Shown: positions 25,437-34,065, numbered from the stretch's first letter. The stretch: DNA of 64,000 nt from Thermoanaerobacterium xylanolyticum LX-11 (GCF_000189775.2 NC_015555.1:82501-146500); one strand, 5' to 3'. Translations and numbers: made by a program. The notes: generated from the letters alone by a model not told the origin.

Positions 25437-26210
25437 ATGATTATAGATTCACATGCACACCTGGAAGATGAAAAGTATGATGAAGATAGGGAAAATGTTA
25501 TAAAAAGATGTAAAGATGAGCTTACATTATTGATAAATGTAGGATCCAGCATTGAGGCATCAAAAAAATCGATTGAGCTTGCTAAAAGTAACGATTTTAT
25601 ATATGCCGCCATTGGAATTCACCCTGAGTATTCGCAAAAAGAAATAAACGACATTGGTGTTATTGAGGAATTGTTATCACAAGAAAAAGTTGTTGCTATA
25701 GGAGAGATAGGACTTGACTATTATTACGGCGATCCGCCAGTTGAATACCAAAAGCAGTGCTTCATAGAACAGATAAGGCTTGCAAAGAAATATAATTTGC
25801 CTATTGTAATCCACGACAGGGATGCACATGGCGATGTGCTTGATATTGTTAAAAAAGAATGGACAAGCAGTTTAAGAGGGGCTTTTCACAGCTATTCTGG
25901 TAGCAGCGAGATGGCATTTCAGTTGATTGAGATGAACTTCTACATTTCATTAGGAGGACCAGTTACATTTAAAAATGCAAAAAGGGCTGTTGATGTGGCT
26001 ATGAAAATACCAATAGAAAAATTGCTTATTGAGACAGATAGCCCATATTTGACACCTATGCCTTATAGAGGTAAAAGAAATGAGCCTACTAATGTAAAAT
26101 ACGTGGCACAAAAGATTGCTGAAATAAAGAATATGACATTTGATGAGGTTTGTGATATAACAGCATCTAACGCCTTAGAGCTATTTAAAATAAGTCCAAG
26201 TAATTTATAG
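25437..26210 (+). CDS. tatD: TatD-family metal-dependent DNase
   Basis: A 257-residue TIM-barrel hydrolase. The metal ligands are in IDSHAHLED (residues 3-11), GEIGLDYYY (about 87-95, Glu), VIHDRDAH (His), AFHSYSGS (His) and ETDSPYLTP (Asp). It is equivalent to B. subtilis yabD by position between metG and yabE. It is proposed to act in 3'-5' exonucleolytic DNA turnover. The ATG follows TTAGGAG. Confidence 0.95.
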   Translation: MIIDSHAHLEDEKYDEDRENVIKRCKDELTLLINVGSSIEASKKSIELAKSNDFIYAAIGIHPEYSQKEINDIGVIEELLSQEKVVAIGEIGLDYYYGDPPVEYQKQCFIEQIRLAKKYNLPIVIHDRDAHGDVLDIVKKEWTSSLRGAFHSYSGSSEMAFQLIEMNFYISLGGPVTFKNAKRAVDVAMKIPIEKLLIETDSPYLTPMPYRGKRNEPTNVKYVAQKIAEIKNMTFDEVCDITASNALELFKISPSNL

Positions 26211-26276
26211 CAATTTAAAAGGTGGAACATATACTGTATTGAAATGGATATTTCAAAAAAGGAGGAAAATTGAAAG

Positions 26277-26558
26277 ATGGATAGAGAAAATGTAAATGAA
26301 AATCCCATGAATGTTCCACCTGTAAATCCAGAACCGTATTTGGGTCCTATGCAACCGCCAATGGGCGGTATGCCTACGATGCCGTGCCCTTCCGAGTCAC
26401 CAATGGGACCAATGCCTTATCCAATGCCAGGAATGCCGGGAATGATGCCACCAATGCAGTGCCCTCCTGAGCATATGAGAATGTTTATGGATGCTTACAA
26501 TCATGTTTCAATGGCATACATGATAATGACACAAATGATGCAGATGATGCGCCCGTAA
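26277..26558 (+). CDS. Met/Pro-rich small protein of unknown function
   Basis: A 93-residue protein not recognised. About the first 70 residues are built from MGPMPYPMPGMPGMM-like Pro/Met/Gly repeats with two CP motifs (MPCPSES, MQCPPEH). The last 25 (MRMFMDAYNHVSMAYMIMTQMMQMM) are a methionine-rich amphipathic helix. The ATG follows AAGGAGG. The composition resembles small spore-coat or metal-binding proteins, but that is only an analogy. It sits between tatD and yabE, where B. subtilis has nothing. Confidence 0.8.
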   Translation: MDRENVNENPMNVPPVNPEPYLGPMQPPMGGMPTMPCPSESPMGPMPYPMPGMPGMMPPMQCPPEHMRMFMDAYNHVSMAYMIMTQMMQMMRP

Positions 26559-26576
26559 GGGCGTATTTCTTTTAAA
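26550..26576 (+). terminator. Terminator after the Met/Pro-rich gene
   Basis: CGCCC - GTAA - GGGCG overlaps the stop codon and is followed by TATTTCTTTT. Confidence 0.65.
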
Positions 26577-26673
26577 AGAAACATAATATTTTCATGTATA
26601 TAATATAATAATGTAGTAGATAATATAAGTGATAACTTATTATGGAAGTGGAGATAAATATTATGAAATGAAT

Positions 26674-26702
26674 TTGACAAAAATAATATGTTATATTAAA
26701 AT
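26674..26702 (+). promoter_or_regulatory. Promoter of the yabE-like gene
   Basis: TTGACA (26674-26679), a 17-bp spacer and TAAAAT (26697-26702) lie 40 nt upstream of the start codon. Confidence 0.65.
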
Positions 26703-26741
26703 TATAAAAAGTCTTCCCAATAAAAATGAGGAGGTTATGTA

Positions 26742-27749
26742 ATGGATGCAAGCAACCGAAGAATTTGGCCGGGTGCATTTACTGAGCTTATCAAAAAACC
26801 GGTTGGAATTCTGATATTGGCTGCATTGGTCATTTTGTTAGTAGGTACAACTGTATACGTTAACTTGAAAAAACAGGTGACAATCACAGATAACGGAAAA
26901 ACAGTTGCTGTGACCACTTTTAAAAGCAGTGTAAAAGACTTATTGGCGGAGAAAAATATAAAGCTTAGAAAAGAAGACGAAGTTACACCATCGATAGATT
27001 CGAAGCTGAAAAATGGAATGAAAGTTAGCATTAAAAGAGCCTACCCCATGGTAATTCACGTTGATGGAAAAGATATTACAATATACACAGTAAAACCAAC
27101 ATTAAAAGATGTATTAGCTCAAGGAAAAATCATACTAAGTCCCATCGATAAAATTAGCACTCCTTTAGATAGCAAAACATATAGTGGAATGAATGTCACA
27201 ATTACCAGAGTAAATGAAAAAGTAATAACTCAAGATGAAGATATAGCTTTTAACGTTCAAACAATCCAAAATGACAATATGATAAGAGGTCAGACTTTAG
27301 TTGTGCAAGAAGGTCAAAACGGAAAGCGAGAAAAGACGATAAAAATTACATATGAAGATGGGAAAGAAGTATCAAGGCAAGTTATAAAAGATGTCGTAGT
27401 ACAAAATCCCATAACAAAGATAGTGCAGGTAGGCACATTGGGGCTTTTGACTACGTCAAGGGGAGAAACCTACAGATATAGAGAGATGAAAATAATGGAT
27501 GCGACAGGGTATGATGCACCGCCTGGATCCCTAACGTATTCTGGTGCTACAGTCGGGCGTGGTATCATTGCGGTTGACCCGAGAGTAATACCTTTAGGTA
27601 CAAGACTTTATGTTGAGGGGTATGGTCCTGGGGTTGCAGCAGATATTGGGGAAGCGATAAAAGGCAATATCATCGATTTGTTCTTTACATCGTATAGAGA
27701 AGCGTGTAATTGGGGAAGACGAACTGTTAGAGTTTATATACTTAAGTAG
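26742..27749 (+). CDS. yabE: YabE-like cell wall protein with DUF348, G5 and 3D domains
   Basis: A 335-residue secreted or anchored protein. One membrane helix (about 20-42) follows a short cytoplasmic N-terminus. Two DUF348 repeats (about 46-150), a G5 domain (about 155-230) and a C-terminal 3D domain (about 245-335) follow. The 3D motif has Asp residues in MDATGYD, AVDPRVIPLGTRLYVEGYG and AADIGEAIKGNIIDLFF, the lytic transglycosylase-like site seen in resuscitation factors and MltA. It probably remodels peptidoglycan. The position before ksgA matches B. subtilis, but rnmV is missing between them. Confidence 0.93.
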   Translation: MDASNRRIWPGAFTELIKKPVGILILAALVILLVGTTVYVNLKKQVTITDNGKTVAVTTFKSSVKDLLAEKNIKLRKEDEVTPSIDSKLKNGMKVSIKRAYPMVIHVDGKDITIYTVKPTLKDVLAQGKIILSPIDKISTPLDSKTYSGMNVTITRVNEKVITQDEDIAFNVQTIQNDNMIRGQTLVVQEGQNGKREKTIKITYEDGKEVSRQVIKDVVVQNPITKIVQVGTLGLLTTSRGETYRYREMKIMDATGYDAPPGSLTYSGATVGRGIIAVDPRVIPLGTRLYVEGYGPGVAADIGEAIKGNIIDLFFTSYREACNWGRRTVRVYILK

Positions 27750-27792
27750 ACAGGTTTAACCTGTCTTGTTTTTTGAAAAAAAGCGAGGTTGG

Positions 27793-28617
27793 ATGATGAT
27801 GAAAGTAAAAGGATTCAATACAAAGAAAAGACTTGGACAAAACTTTATTTTTGATGAAGGCATACTATCAAAAATAGTTGATTTATCAGGCATAACAAAA
27901 AATGATAATGTGATAGAAATAGGCGCAGGTTTAGGTACTTTGACCAGAAAAATATTAGAGAAGGCTAATATGGTAGTGTCTTATGAGATAGACAAAGAAG
28001 CTTATGAAATACTTAAGGCAGATTTTAAAGGACGTGATAATCTAATCGTATTAAATGACGATATAATGAAAGTTGATTTAAGAGAAACCGTAGATGCGTA
28101 TTTTGGAGGGGAAAAGTGTAAAGTCGTTGCAAACCTGCCTTATTACATAACATCACCTATAATAATGAAACTTTTAGAGTCCCGCTTGATGAAAGACATA
28201 ACTATAATGGTGCAGAAAGAGGTGGCGGAGAGGATATGTGCAAAGCCAGGTGGCAAAGATTATGGCGTATTGACAGTAGCAGTAAACTATTACTCAAAGC
28301 CGGAGATACTGTTAAATCTTCCTCCGGAAGTATTTTCACCTAAGCCAAAAGTAAGTTCATCGCTTATAAAATTACATGTCCTTGATAAGCCATCTGTATT
28401 TGTGAAAGACGAAAAACTTTTTTTTAGAATAGTAAAATCATCATTTGGACAGAGAAGAAAAGTAATAACAAATTCTTTAAAATCCCTTAGCATTGATCAA
28501 TCAATAATTGCAGATGCCTTGACAAAATGTGGCATAGACTTAAAACAAAGAGGAGAGACTCTTTCAATAGAAAAGTTTGCTGAGCTTGCAAACACCATTT
28601 ATGATATGAAGATGTAA
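27793..28617 (+). CDS. rsmA: 16S rRNA (adenine(1518)/(1519)-N6)-dimethyltransferase
   Basis: A 274-residue KsgA enzyme that dimethylates two adjacent adenines near the 3' end of 16S rRNA. KKRLGQNFIFDEGIL is the N-terminal signature, EIGAGLGTLT binds SAM, and NLPYYITSPI is motif IV. FGQRRK in the C-terminal domain is also typical. Three ATG codons in a row (27793, 27796, 27799) follow GAGG; the first or second fits best. Confidence 0.96.
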   Translation: MMMKVKGFNTKKRLGQNFIFDEGILSKIVDLSGITKNDNVIEIGAGLGTLTRKILEKANMVVSYEIDKEAYEILKADFKGRDNLIVLNDDIMKVDLRETVDAYFGGEKCKVVANLPYYITSPIIMKLLESRLMKDITIMVQKEVAERICAKPGGKDYGVLTVAVNYYSKPEILLNLPPEVFSPKPKVSSSLIKLHVLDKPSVFVKDEKLFFRIVKSSFGQRRKVITNSLKSLSIDQSIIADALTKCGIDLKQRGETLSIEKFAELANTIYDMKM

Positions 28618-28623
28618 TATTAA

Positions 28624-28676
28624 ATCCCCCTGTTTCATAATATATATTGCTAAAATATATTTGAAATAAGGGGGAT
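28624..28676 (+). promoter_or_regulatory. Hairpin that would hide the ribosome binding site of the next gene
   Basis: ATCCCCCT-G-TTTCA (from 28624) pairs with TGAAA-T-AAGGGGGAT (to 28675), with an additional ATATAT/ATATAT pairing inside. The 3' arm contains the Shine-Dalgarno sequence AAGGGGGA of the gene starting at 28682. No T-run follows, so it does not look like a terminator. Confidence 0.6.
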
Positions 28677-28681
28677 ATAAA

Positions 28682-29788
28682 ATGCCTTTAAGGAAGGATA
28701 TTTATAAGCGCATGTATATAATGCTGGAACCTGACGAGAGGGGAGCGTCGCTTTTAAAGGACAAGGAAATATCAGGGTACCTTAAAATAGAAACTATGAA
28801 CGGAAGGGGCCGAATTACAGCATCACTTCAAAATCTCGATCCTAATTATTCTTACACGGTAAAATTTTTAAAAATCGGAGAGAGCCCTAAATTAGTTGAG
28901 TTTGGGGCAATAAGGGTAGACGACAAAGGCAGAGGCGGTGCAGAATGGTCTTTTAATACAGACGATGTGCTTGATAAGGGTGTGAAGTTTGATGATCTTG
29001 CTGTAGCATTAGTAGAAGCAGATAATGGACAACAGAGGCTGATTCCATTGTCTGGCGTCATAGACAAGTCCAGATTTAACTGGAAAGCCACTTATAAGAA
29101 GCTTATGAAAAACATAGAGAATATTGAAAAAGATAAAAGCGAGATTCATTTTATTGAGGATTTAGGTGAAAGTCAAAAAGAAAGTGTAGATAGCTACACA
29201 ACATTGCAACAGTACAATGACGAGGAATACCACGAAGAAGAAGTGGAAATTCAAGTTGAGCCTGAAAAAGATGTGGAAAATGGACAAATTGACAATATAG
29301 AGGAGACGGGTGATGTTAATTCAGATGATGAAGGGAATACAAGCGTTCAACCGGAGCATCAAAGCGATGATACAATAACTAAAAGCGATGTTTATGAACA
29401 GGAAAACAGCGGTTATGTAAAATATTTAAAAGAGTATGTAAATAATATTGTGAATTACCTTGATGAAGTTCATCCATTTGAAAATAATCTGGAAGGTTAC
29501 AGATGGTGGAGGATAAATACGGGATATAGGAATGGCTTCTACGATCATTATTTAGTAGGATTTGTAAATGACGAAAATGGAAAGCTTAAATACATCGTCT
29601 ACGGTATGCCAGGGTTATTTACACTTTCTGATCAACCTTTTGGAGGCATGACAGGATTTGTGTATTGGTGTCCGTTAAAGGAAAATATGAGAAGTGCTGG
29701 TGATATGGGGTACTGGTTGATGCACATTGATGCAATGACGGGACAAATAGCGATACCAAAAGGCTCTACACCGCCGCCAATAATATAA
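28682..29788 (+). CDS. Hypothetical acidic protein, function unknown
   Basis: A 368-residue protein not assigned to a family. Residues 1-125 look like a compact beta-rich domain (repeated strands around GYLKIETMNGRGRITASLQNL). A very acidic, probably disordered linker follows (about 150-240, rich in Glu/Asp). The C-terminal domain (about 245-368) has aromatic clusters (YRWWRINTGYRNGFYDHYLVGF, FVYWCPLKE). No signal peptide or membrane helix is seen. It stands alone behind a hairpin that overlaps its ribosome binding site. A spore-related role is conceivable from the gene neighbourhood but nothing in the sequence proves it. Confidence 0.8.
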   Translation: MPLRKDIYKRMYIMLEPDERGASLLKDKEISGYLKIETMNGRGRITASLQNLDPNYSYTVKFLKIGESPKLVEFGAIRVDDKGRGGAEWSFNTDDVLDKGVKFDDLAVALVEADNGQQRLIPLSGVIDKSRFNWKATYKKLMKNIENIEKDKSEIHFIEDLGESQKESVDSYTTLQQYNDEEYHEEEVEIQVEPEKDVENGQIDNIEETGDVNSDDEGNTSVQPEHQSDDTITKSDVYEQENSGYVKYLKEYVNNIVNYLDEVHPFENNLEGYRWWRINTGYRNGFYDHYLVGFVNDENGKLKYIVYGMPGLFTLSDQPFGGMTGFVYWCPLKENMRSAGDMGYWLMHIDAMTGQIAIPKGSTPPPII

Positions 29789-29793
29789 AAGTG

Positions 29794-29826
29794 AAAGCGT
29801 AGATAGTCTACGCTTTTAAATTTATT
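29794..29826. terminator. Bidirectional terminator
   Basis: AAAGCGTAG - ATAGT - CTACGCTTT lies between the convergent hypothetical gene and the HPr-like gene, with A/T-rich flanks on both strands. Confidence 0.75.
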
Positions 29827-29827
29827 T

Positions 29828-30064
29828 TTACTTCATGTATTCTTTTATGTCATCGGAAAACTTAGATAGTGCTTCTTCATCGTCTGTGTGTGGTATAACC
29901 GTAAGCAAGTTTTCGAGGTTTAGACTGAAAATCCCCATTATGGACTTTGCGTCTATGACATAGCGACCTGATACAATGTCAATATCAAAAGGGTATTTTG
30001 ACATCTTCTCTACAAAATTTTTGACCTTATCAATTGAATTTAAAGAAATTTGAAACTCCTTCAT
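29828..30064 (-). CDS. HPr-like protein lacking the phosphorylatable histidine
   Basis: A 78-residue protein with HPr topology. The segment VIDAKSIMGIFSLNL matches the region around the regulatory Ser46 of HPr (Ser followed by IMG). The active-site His15 region is replaced: residues 12-20 (DKVKNFVEK) have no His. It therefore cannot carry phosphate in the PTS by the usual route. Such divergent HPr-like proteins are common in clostridia. A regulatory role like Crh is possible but not shown. Confidence 0.75.
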   Translation of the reverse strand: MKEFQISLNSIDKVKNFVEKMSKYPFDIDIVSGRYVIDAKSIMGIFSLNLENLLTVIPHTDDEEALSKFSDDIKEYMK

Positions 30065-30299
30065 ACACTTATCCCCCCTTACTTGTATTTATTTTAATAA
30101 TATATTAAGAGCTAATTTTATTCAATCAACCGATTTAACAAAAATTTCATCGTTAATTTGGTAATTGTTTTCACCACATTAAGATGAATTTTAAATATGA
30201 CATATGATAAAAATTTTGTTTCATAGGTATTCTATTTATTGGGATTGTATATTATAATATTAAGTGTTAAAAAATAAAATACCATTAGGGGGTATACAG
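30065..30299 (+). other. AT-rich intergenic region with probable divergent promoters
   Basis: 235 nt without a gene. A -10-like TATAAT lies at about 30253-30258, upstream of the mrp gene. AGGGGG at about 30287-30292 serves as its ribosome site. No operator was recognised. Confidence 0.5.
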
Positions 30300-31358
30300 T
30301 TGATTACAAAAGAACAAATTTTAAATGTACTAAAAGATGTTTTTGATCCTGAAATAGGAAGAAGCATCGTCGACCTTAATATGGTTGATAATATCAATAT
30401 AGATGGCAGCACAGTCACAGTTGACATAAAATTGACGATCAAAGGCTGCCCGCTTCAAAACACCATAAAGGAAGATGTCATAAATAAGCTTAAAAGCTTA
30501 GATGGTGTTGATGATGTGGTCGTCAACATGGGAGCCATGACAGAAGAAGAAAGGCAAAAGCTTGCAAATAGCATGAATCAAGGGAAAGTGCCTGTATTCG
30601 AAAAGACCCGTGTTATCGCGATTGGAAGCGGCAAAGGCGGCGTTGGCAAGTCTACGGTTTCTGCAAATCTTGCTGTTGCTTTAGGAAAGTTAGGCTACAA
30701 AGTTGGCTTAATTGATGCTGATGTTTTAGGTTTCAGCATACCTCGCTTATTAGGCATAGTTGGCGAAAGGCCCTATGCATTAGATGAAAACACGATACTG
30801 CCGATAGAGAAGTACGGCATTAAGGTCATTTCAATGGGCAATTTCGCTGATGAAGATACGCCGCTTATATGGAGAGGGCCGCTTTTAGGAGGCGTCCTTG
30901 AGCAGTTTATGAATGATGTTTACTGGGGAGAACTTGACTATATGATAATTGACTTGCCACCAGGCACTGGGGATGTACCTCTTACAATAATGCAGAAAGT
31001 ACCTGAGCAGAAATTTTTGCTTGTTACGACCCCACAAGCATCTGCTTCACATGTGGCAGGAAGGATTGCATATATGGCTCAGAAGGTAAATATAGAGCTT
31101 ATAGGAATAGCTGAAAATATGTCGTACTTTGAGTGCCCTGATTGCCATAAAAAGTACAATATATTTGGAGAAGGCGAAACAGACAGACTTGCAAAAGAGC
31201 TTAATACAGAAGTTCTTGTGAAGATTCCTATTGACATAAAGATACGCGAAAAAAGCGATATTGGCTTACCTATATCTTTTATAAACGAGCCACAAGCAAA
31301 ATACTATTTAGAACTGGCTAAAAAAGTGTCAGAAAAAGTAAAGCCTATTAGCTTATAA
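30300..31358 (+). CDS. mrp: Mrp/NBP35-type P-loop ATPase with MIP18 domain
   Basis: A 352-residue iron-sulfur cluster carrier. An N-terminal MIP18/DUF59 domain (about 1-85, with GCPLQNTI) is followed by the ATPase with the deviant Walker A GSGKGGVGKST (about 108-118). The cluster-binding motif is CPDC (YFECPDCHKKYN) near 270. The start is TTG 30300 behind AGGGGG; the longer frame from 30264 has no ribosome site. It probably delivers Fe-S clusters to apoproteins. A NifX-like gene lies just beyond it, convergent. Confidence 0.93.
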   Translation: MITKEQILNVLKDVFDPEIGRSIVDLNMVDNINIDGSTVTVDIKLTIKGCPLQNTIKEDVINKLKSLDGVDDVVVNMGAMTEEERQKLANSMNQGKVPVFEKTRVIAIGSGKGGVGKSTVSANLAVALGKLGYKVGLIDADVLGFSIPRLLGIVGERPYALDENTILPIEKYGIKVISMGNFADEDTPLIWRGPLLGGVLEQFMNDVYWGELDYMIIDLPPGTGDVPLTIMQKVPEQKFLLVTTPQASASHVAGRIAYMAQKVNIELIGIAENMSYFECPDCHKKYNIFGEGETDRLAKELNTEVLVKIPIDIKIREKSDIGLPISFINEPQAKYYLELAKKVSEKVKPISL

Positions 31359-31368
31359 TTTATTTAAA

Positions 31369-31412
31369 AAGGAGGCATCGAAATTACCAATGCCTCCTAT
31401 AAATTTTTTATT
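31369..31412. terminator. Terminator between mrp and the NifX-like gene
   Basis: AGGAGGCAT pairs with ATGCCTCCT around an 11-nt loop, followed on the plus strand by TATAAATTTTTTATTTTTTC. Confidence 0.8.
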
Positions 31413-31770
31413 TTTTCTTAAATAGTTCTTGTTCTGGTATATCATACGCTGCGCTATTTAAATAAGTTTCAAGATTTTCGATGACTTTTTCAAATGGCAA
31501 ACTTTCATCAAGTCTTATGAATTTGATGCCGATATTTTTAGCTTTACCATACGATATGTCGCAGAATGATTCGGGTATTGTGATGACATGATCGACGTTT
31601 TTTTCTATGAGAAAATTAACTGTAGCGATTCGCCTTCCGTCTTTTAGAGGAAAACCTGGATTTTCGTATTTCTCTGCATCTTTTTTCTCTTTATCATATA
31701 TGACTATATAAGGACCATCTGGCAATTTGGAAATTAACCCTTCTTTTGTCACTGTAGCTGCTATCCTCAC
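31408..31770 (-). CDS. NifX/NifB-type (dinitrogenase iron-molybdenum cofactor) domain protein
   Basis: A 120-residue single-domain protein of the family that binds iron-sulfur-metal cofactors in nitrogenase assembly. MRIAATVTKEGLIS opens the first strand, a ribonuclease-H-like alternation follows, and GRRIATVNFLIEKNVDHVITI is characteristic. Many anaerobes without nitrogenase have such proteins of unknown role. It lies beside mrp, which fits an Fe-S context, though on the other strand. Confidence 0.75.
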   Translation of the reverse strand: MRIAATVTKEGLISKLPDGPYIVIYDKEKKDAEKYENPGFPLKDGRRIATVNFLIEKNVDHVITIPESFCDISYGKAKNIGIKFIRLDESLPFEKVIENLETYLNSAAYDIPEQELFKKK

Positions 31771-31959
31771 GATCGTTCACTCCTGTATCTGTAAATTTTA
31801 AACATTAAGTTTTGAATAGAAGTTGTAATATAATTATATATTATTAAGTTAATTATAGTTTTATGAATTGTGGAAGTCAAATGAGATACTATGGTGTTGT
31901 CTGAGTATATATTTTATGATATAATATGATATATCATGTCGCCGGAGAGGGGGTATATT

Positions 31960-32484
31960 ATGTTTTCAAAATTAAAATGGCAGGTAGTCATAATAACGGT
32001 GACGTTGGCGTTGGGTGTGCTTTTAGGAGGATTTAATTTATATCAGAACCGCATATTGCCGGAGAAGATAGCCAATGACATAAAGTCTTCCAATAATGTT
32101 CAATCTGCAGATGTAAGCATTGGAAACAGCGGCTATACGGCAAGTATCAAGCTTAAAAAGGTAGACAACCTTATGACAGCGTATAAGGATATTGAAAAAA
32201 TAGTTGAGAAATATCCGGTTAAAATTGATATAAAGATAGGTGACAATTCTAATGACAAATTAGACAATCTATTTTACGAGGATCAGTTTGCCATATATCA
32301 GGCCATTCAAAATGGCGATTATATAGATATGAGCAAGATTATTGACAAAAATGGCATTGAAAAAGGTGCGAAGACCAATGTTTATATTGATGAAAGCAAT
32401 ATATATTTAAGTATATATGATGGTCAAAATTATTTGTACAAGATTATACCGCGCAATACAAAGGGGGATGTAACAGATGGTTAA
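31960..32484 (+). CDS. Membrane-anchored hypothetical protein paired with an FtsH-like protease
   Basis: A 174-residue protein with one N-terminal membrane helix (about 6-27) and an otherwise soluble, mixed alpha/beta region. ATG 31960 follows GAGAGGGGG. Its last 8 bases overlap the start of the FtsH-like gene, so the two proteins are probably made together. It could act as an extracytoplasmic partner or substitute for the FtsH periplasmic domain, which is missing from the downstream protease. That is an inference; no known domain was recognised. Confidence 0.78.
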   Translation: MFSKLKWQVVIITVTLALGVLLGGFNLYQNRILPEKIANDIKSSNNVQSADVSIGNSGYTASIKLKKVDNLMTAYKDIEKIVEKYPVKIDIKIGDNSNDKLDNLFYEDQFAIYQAIQNGDYIDMSKIIDKNGIEKGAKTNVYIDESNIYLSIYDGQNYLYKIIPRNTKGDVTDG

Positions 32485-33961
32485 AGAAATACTCATCGGT
32501 ATTTCAATTGCTTTAGTGATTTTTGCTGCTATATTGGGCATCGATATAACTCCTATTGTGATAGTAGGAATGATGATTTTTGCTTTAAGCTTCTTGTTAG
32601 AAAGCAGAGGGCTTATAAGCTCGTCAGGAAAAGTAGTAAACCCTGACACAAGCGTGTCTTTTGATGACATAGGCGGTCAAAACACAGCTATATCAGAGTT
32701 AAAGGAAGCATTGGATTTTGTAATAAATAGGGATAAAATTAGAAAAATGGGCATAAGGCCACTTAAAGGAATACTTTTAAGTGGACCTCCAGGAACAGGC
32801 AAAACACTCCTTGCCAAAGCTGCTGCTAAGTATACTGACTCTAGCTATGTAGCTACATCTGGCAGTGAATTTATAGAGATGTACGCAGGTGTCGGTGCAC
32901 AGAGGGTCAGAAAGCTTTTTGAATCAGCAAAAGCATTGGCGAAAAAGGAACAAAAAAATAGCGCGATAATTTTTATAGATGAAATAGACATACTTGGGGC
33001 AAAAAGAGGTACAAACGAAAGTCACCATGAGTACGATCAGACACTAAACCAGCTTCTTGTTGAGATGGATGGCATAAAAAGCGATAATGATATAAATATT
33101 CTTGTAGTGGCGGCTACAAATAGGCCTGATATGTTAGATCCCGCACTATTAAGGCCGGGAAGGTTTGACAGACAGGTGACAGTAGACCTTCCTGACAAAA
33201 GCGGTAGACTGCAGATATTGAAGATTCATACAAGAAACAAGCTTTTAGATGAAAATGTGAATTTAGAGGCAATTGCAGAAGATACCTTTGGCTTTTCGGG
33301 AGCTCATCTGGAAAGCTTGTGCAACGAAGCGGCTATATTGGCCATGAGGGATGGTTCATCTAAGATAATGCAAAAGCATTTGCAGGAAGCGGTTGACAAA
33401 GTCATACTTGGCGAAAAGACAGACAAAAAGCCTACAGAAGATGAGATACTAAGAGTATCGATACATGAGGCAGGACATGCAATAATCGGAGAACTGGTCA
33501 ATCCTAATTCTGTGGCTACTGTAACGATAGTGCCAAGAGGTAAGGCTTTAGGCTTTGTAAGGCAGACTGAGAAAGACGATACGTTTATATACACGAAAGA
33601 ACAGTTGGAGCACGAAATAATGGTGGCACTTGGTGGAACGGCTGCGGAGCTTCTCGTTCTAAACAGCAGAAGTACAGGTTCTGCCAACGATTTTGAGCAG
33701 GCAGTGGACATCGCAAAGAAAATAGTTTATACAGGGCTTTCAAGCTTGGGCATCATCAGTAAAGACGACATATCAGGAGATAAGGTAAATGAGGAAGTAA
33801 ATAAAATAATAAAGGAGCAGGAAGAAAAGGTGAAAGAGCTTTTGAAGGACAAAATAGATGTGTTAAACGAAATATCAAGTATATTAGTTAAAGAAGAAAC
33901 GATATCTGGTGAGTATTTAAGAAGGATATTGAATGGAGAAACTGCACAAAAAGCATGCTGA
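32477..33961 (+). CDS. Short FtsH-like AAA+ zinc metalloprotease
   Basis: A 494-residue membrane protease. Two closely spaced N-terminal helices (about 5-40) leave almost no extracytoplasmic loop. The AAA+ module has GPPGTGKT (Walker A, about 109-116), IIFIDEID (Walker B), the ATNRPD second region and the arginine-finger GRFDR. The protease zinc site is HEAGHA, at about 331-336. True FtsH is about 600-650 residues, so this is a shorter paralogue of the kind common in clostridia. Its substrate is unknown. Confidence 0.88.
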   Translation: MVKEILIGISIALVIFAAILGIDITPIVIVGMMIFALSFLLESRGLISSSGKVVNPDTSVSFDDIGGQNTAISELKEALDFVINRDKIRKMGIRPLKGILLSGPPGTGKTLLAKAAAKYTDSSYVATSGSEFIEMYAGVGAQRVRKLFESAKALAKKEQKNSAIIFIDEIDILGAKRGTNESHHEYDQTLNQLLVEMDGIKSDNDINILVVAATNRPDMLDPALLRPGRFDRQVTVDLPDKSGRLQILKIHTRNKLLDENVNLEAIAEDTFGFSGAHLESLCNEAAILAMRDGSSKIMQKHLQEAVDKVILGEKTDKKPTEDEILRVSIHEAGHAIIGELVNPNSVATVTIVPRGKALGFVRQTEKDDTFIYTKEQLEHEIMVALGGTAAELLVLNSRSTGSANDFEQAVDIAKKIVYTGLSSLGIISKDDISGDKVNEEVNKIIKEQEEKVKELLKDKIDVLNEISSILVKEETISGEYLRRILNGETAQKAC

Positions 33962-33962
33962 T

Positions 33963-33996
33963 ATAGCAGAGGAGATTATTCCTCTGCTATTTTTGT
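33963..33996 (+). terminator. Terminator after the FtsH-like gene
   Basis: AGCAGAGGA - GATTAT - TCCTCTGCT is followed by ATTTTTG. Confidence 0.85.
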
Positions 33997-34065
33997 GGGA
34001 TAAATTGCAAAAAAACATTGAAATATTGTTAAATAATAAACAAAATTAATTAATATTAAATACAA

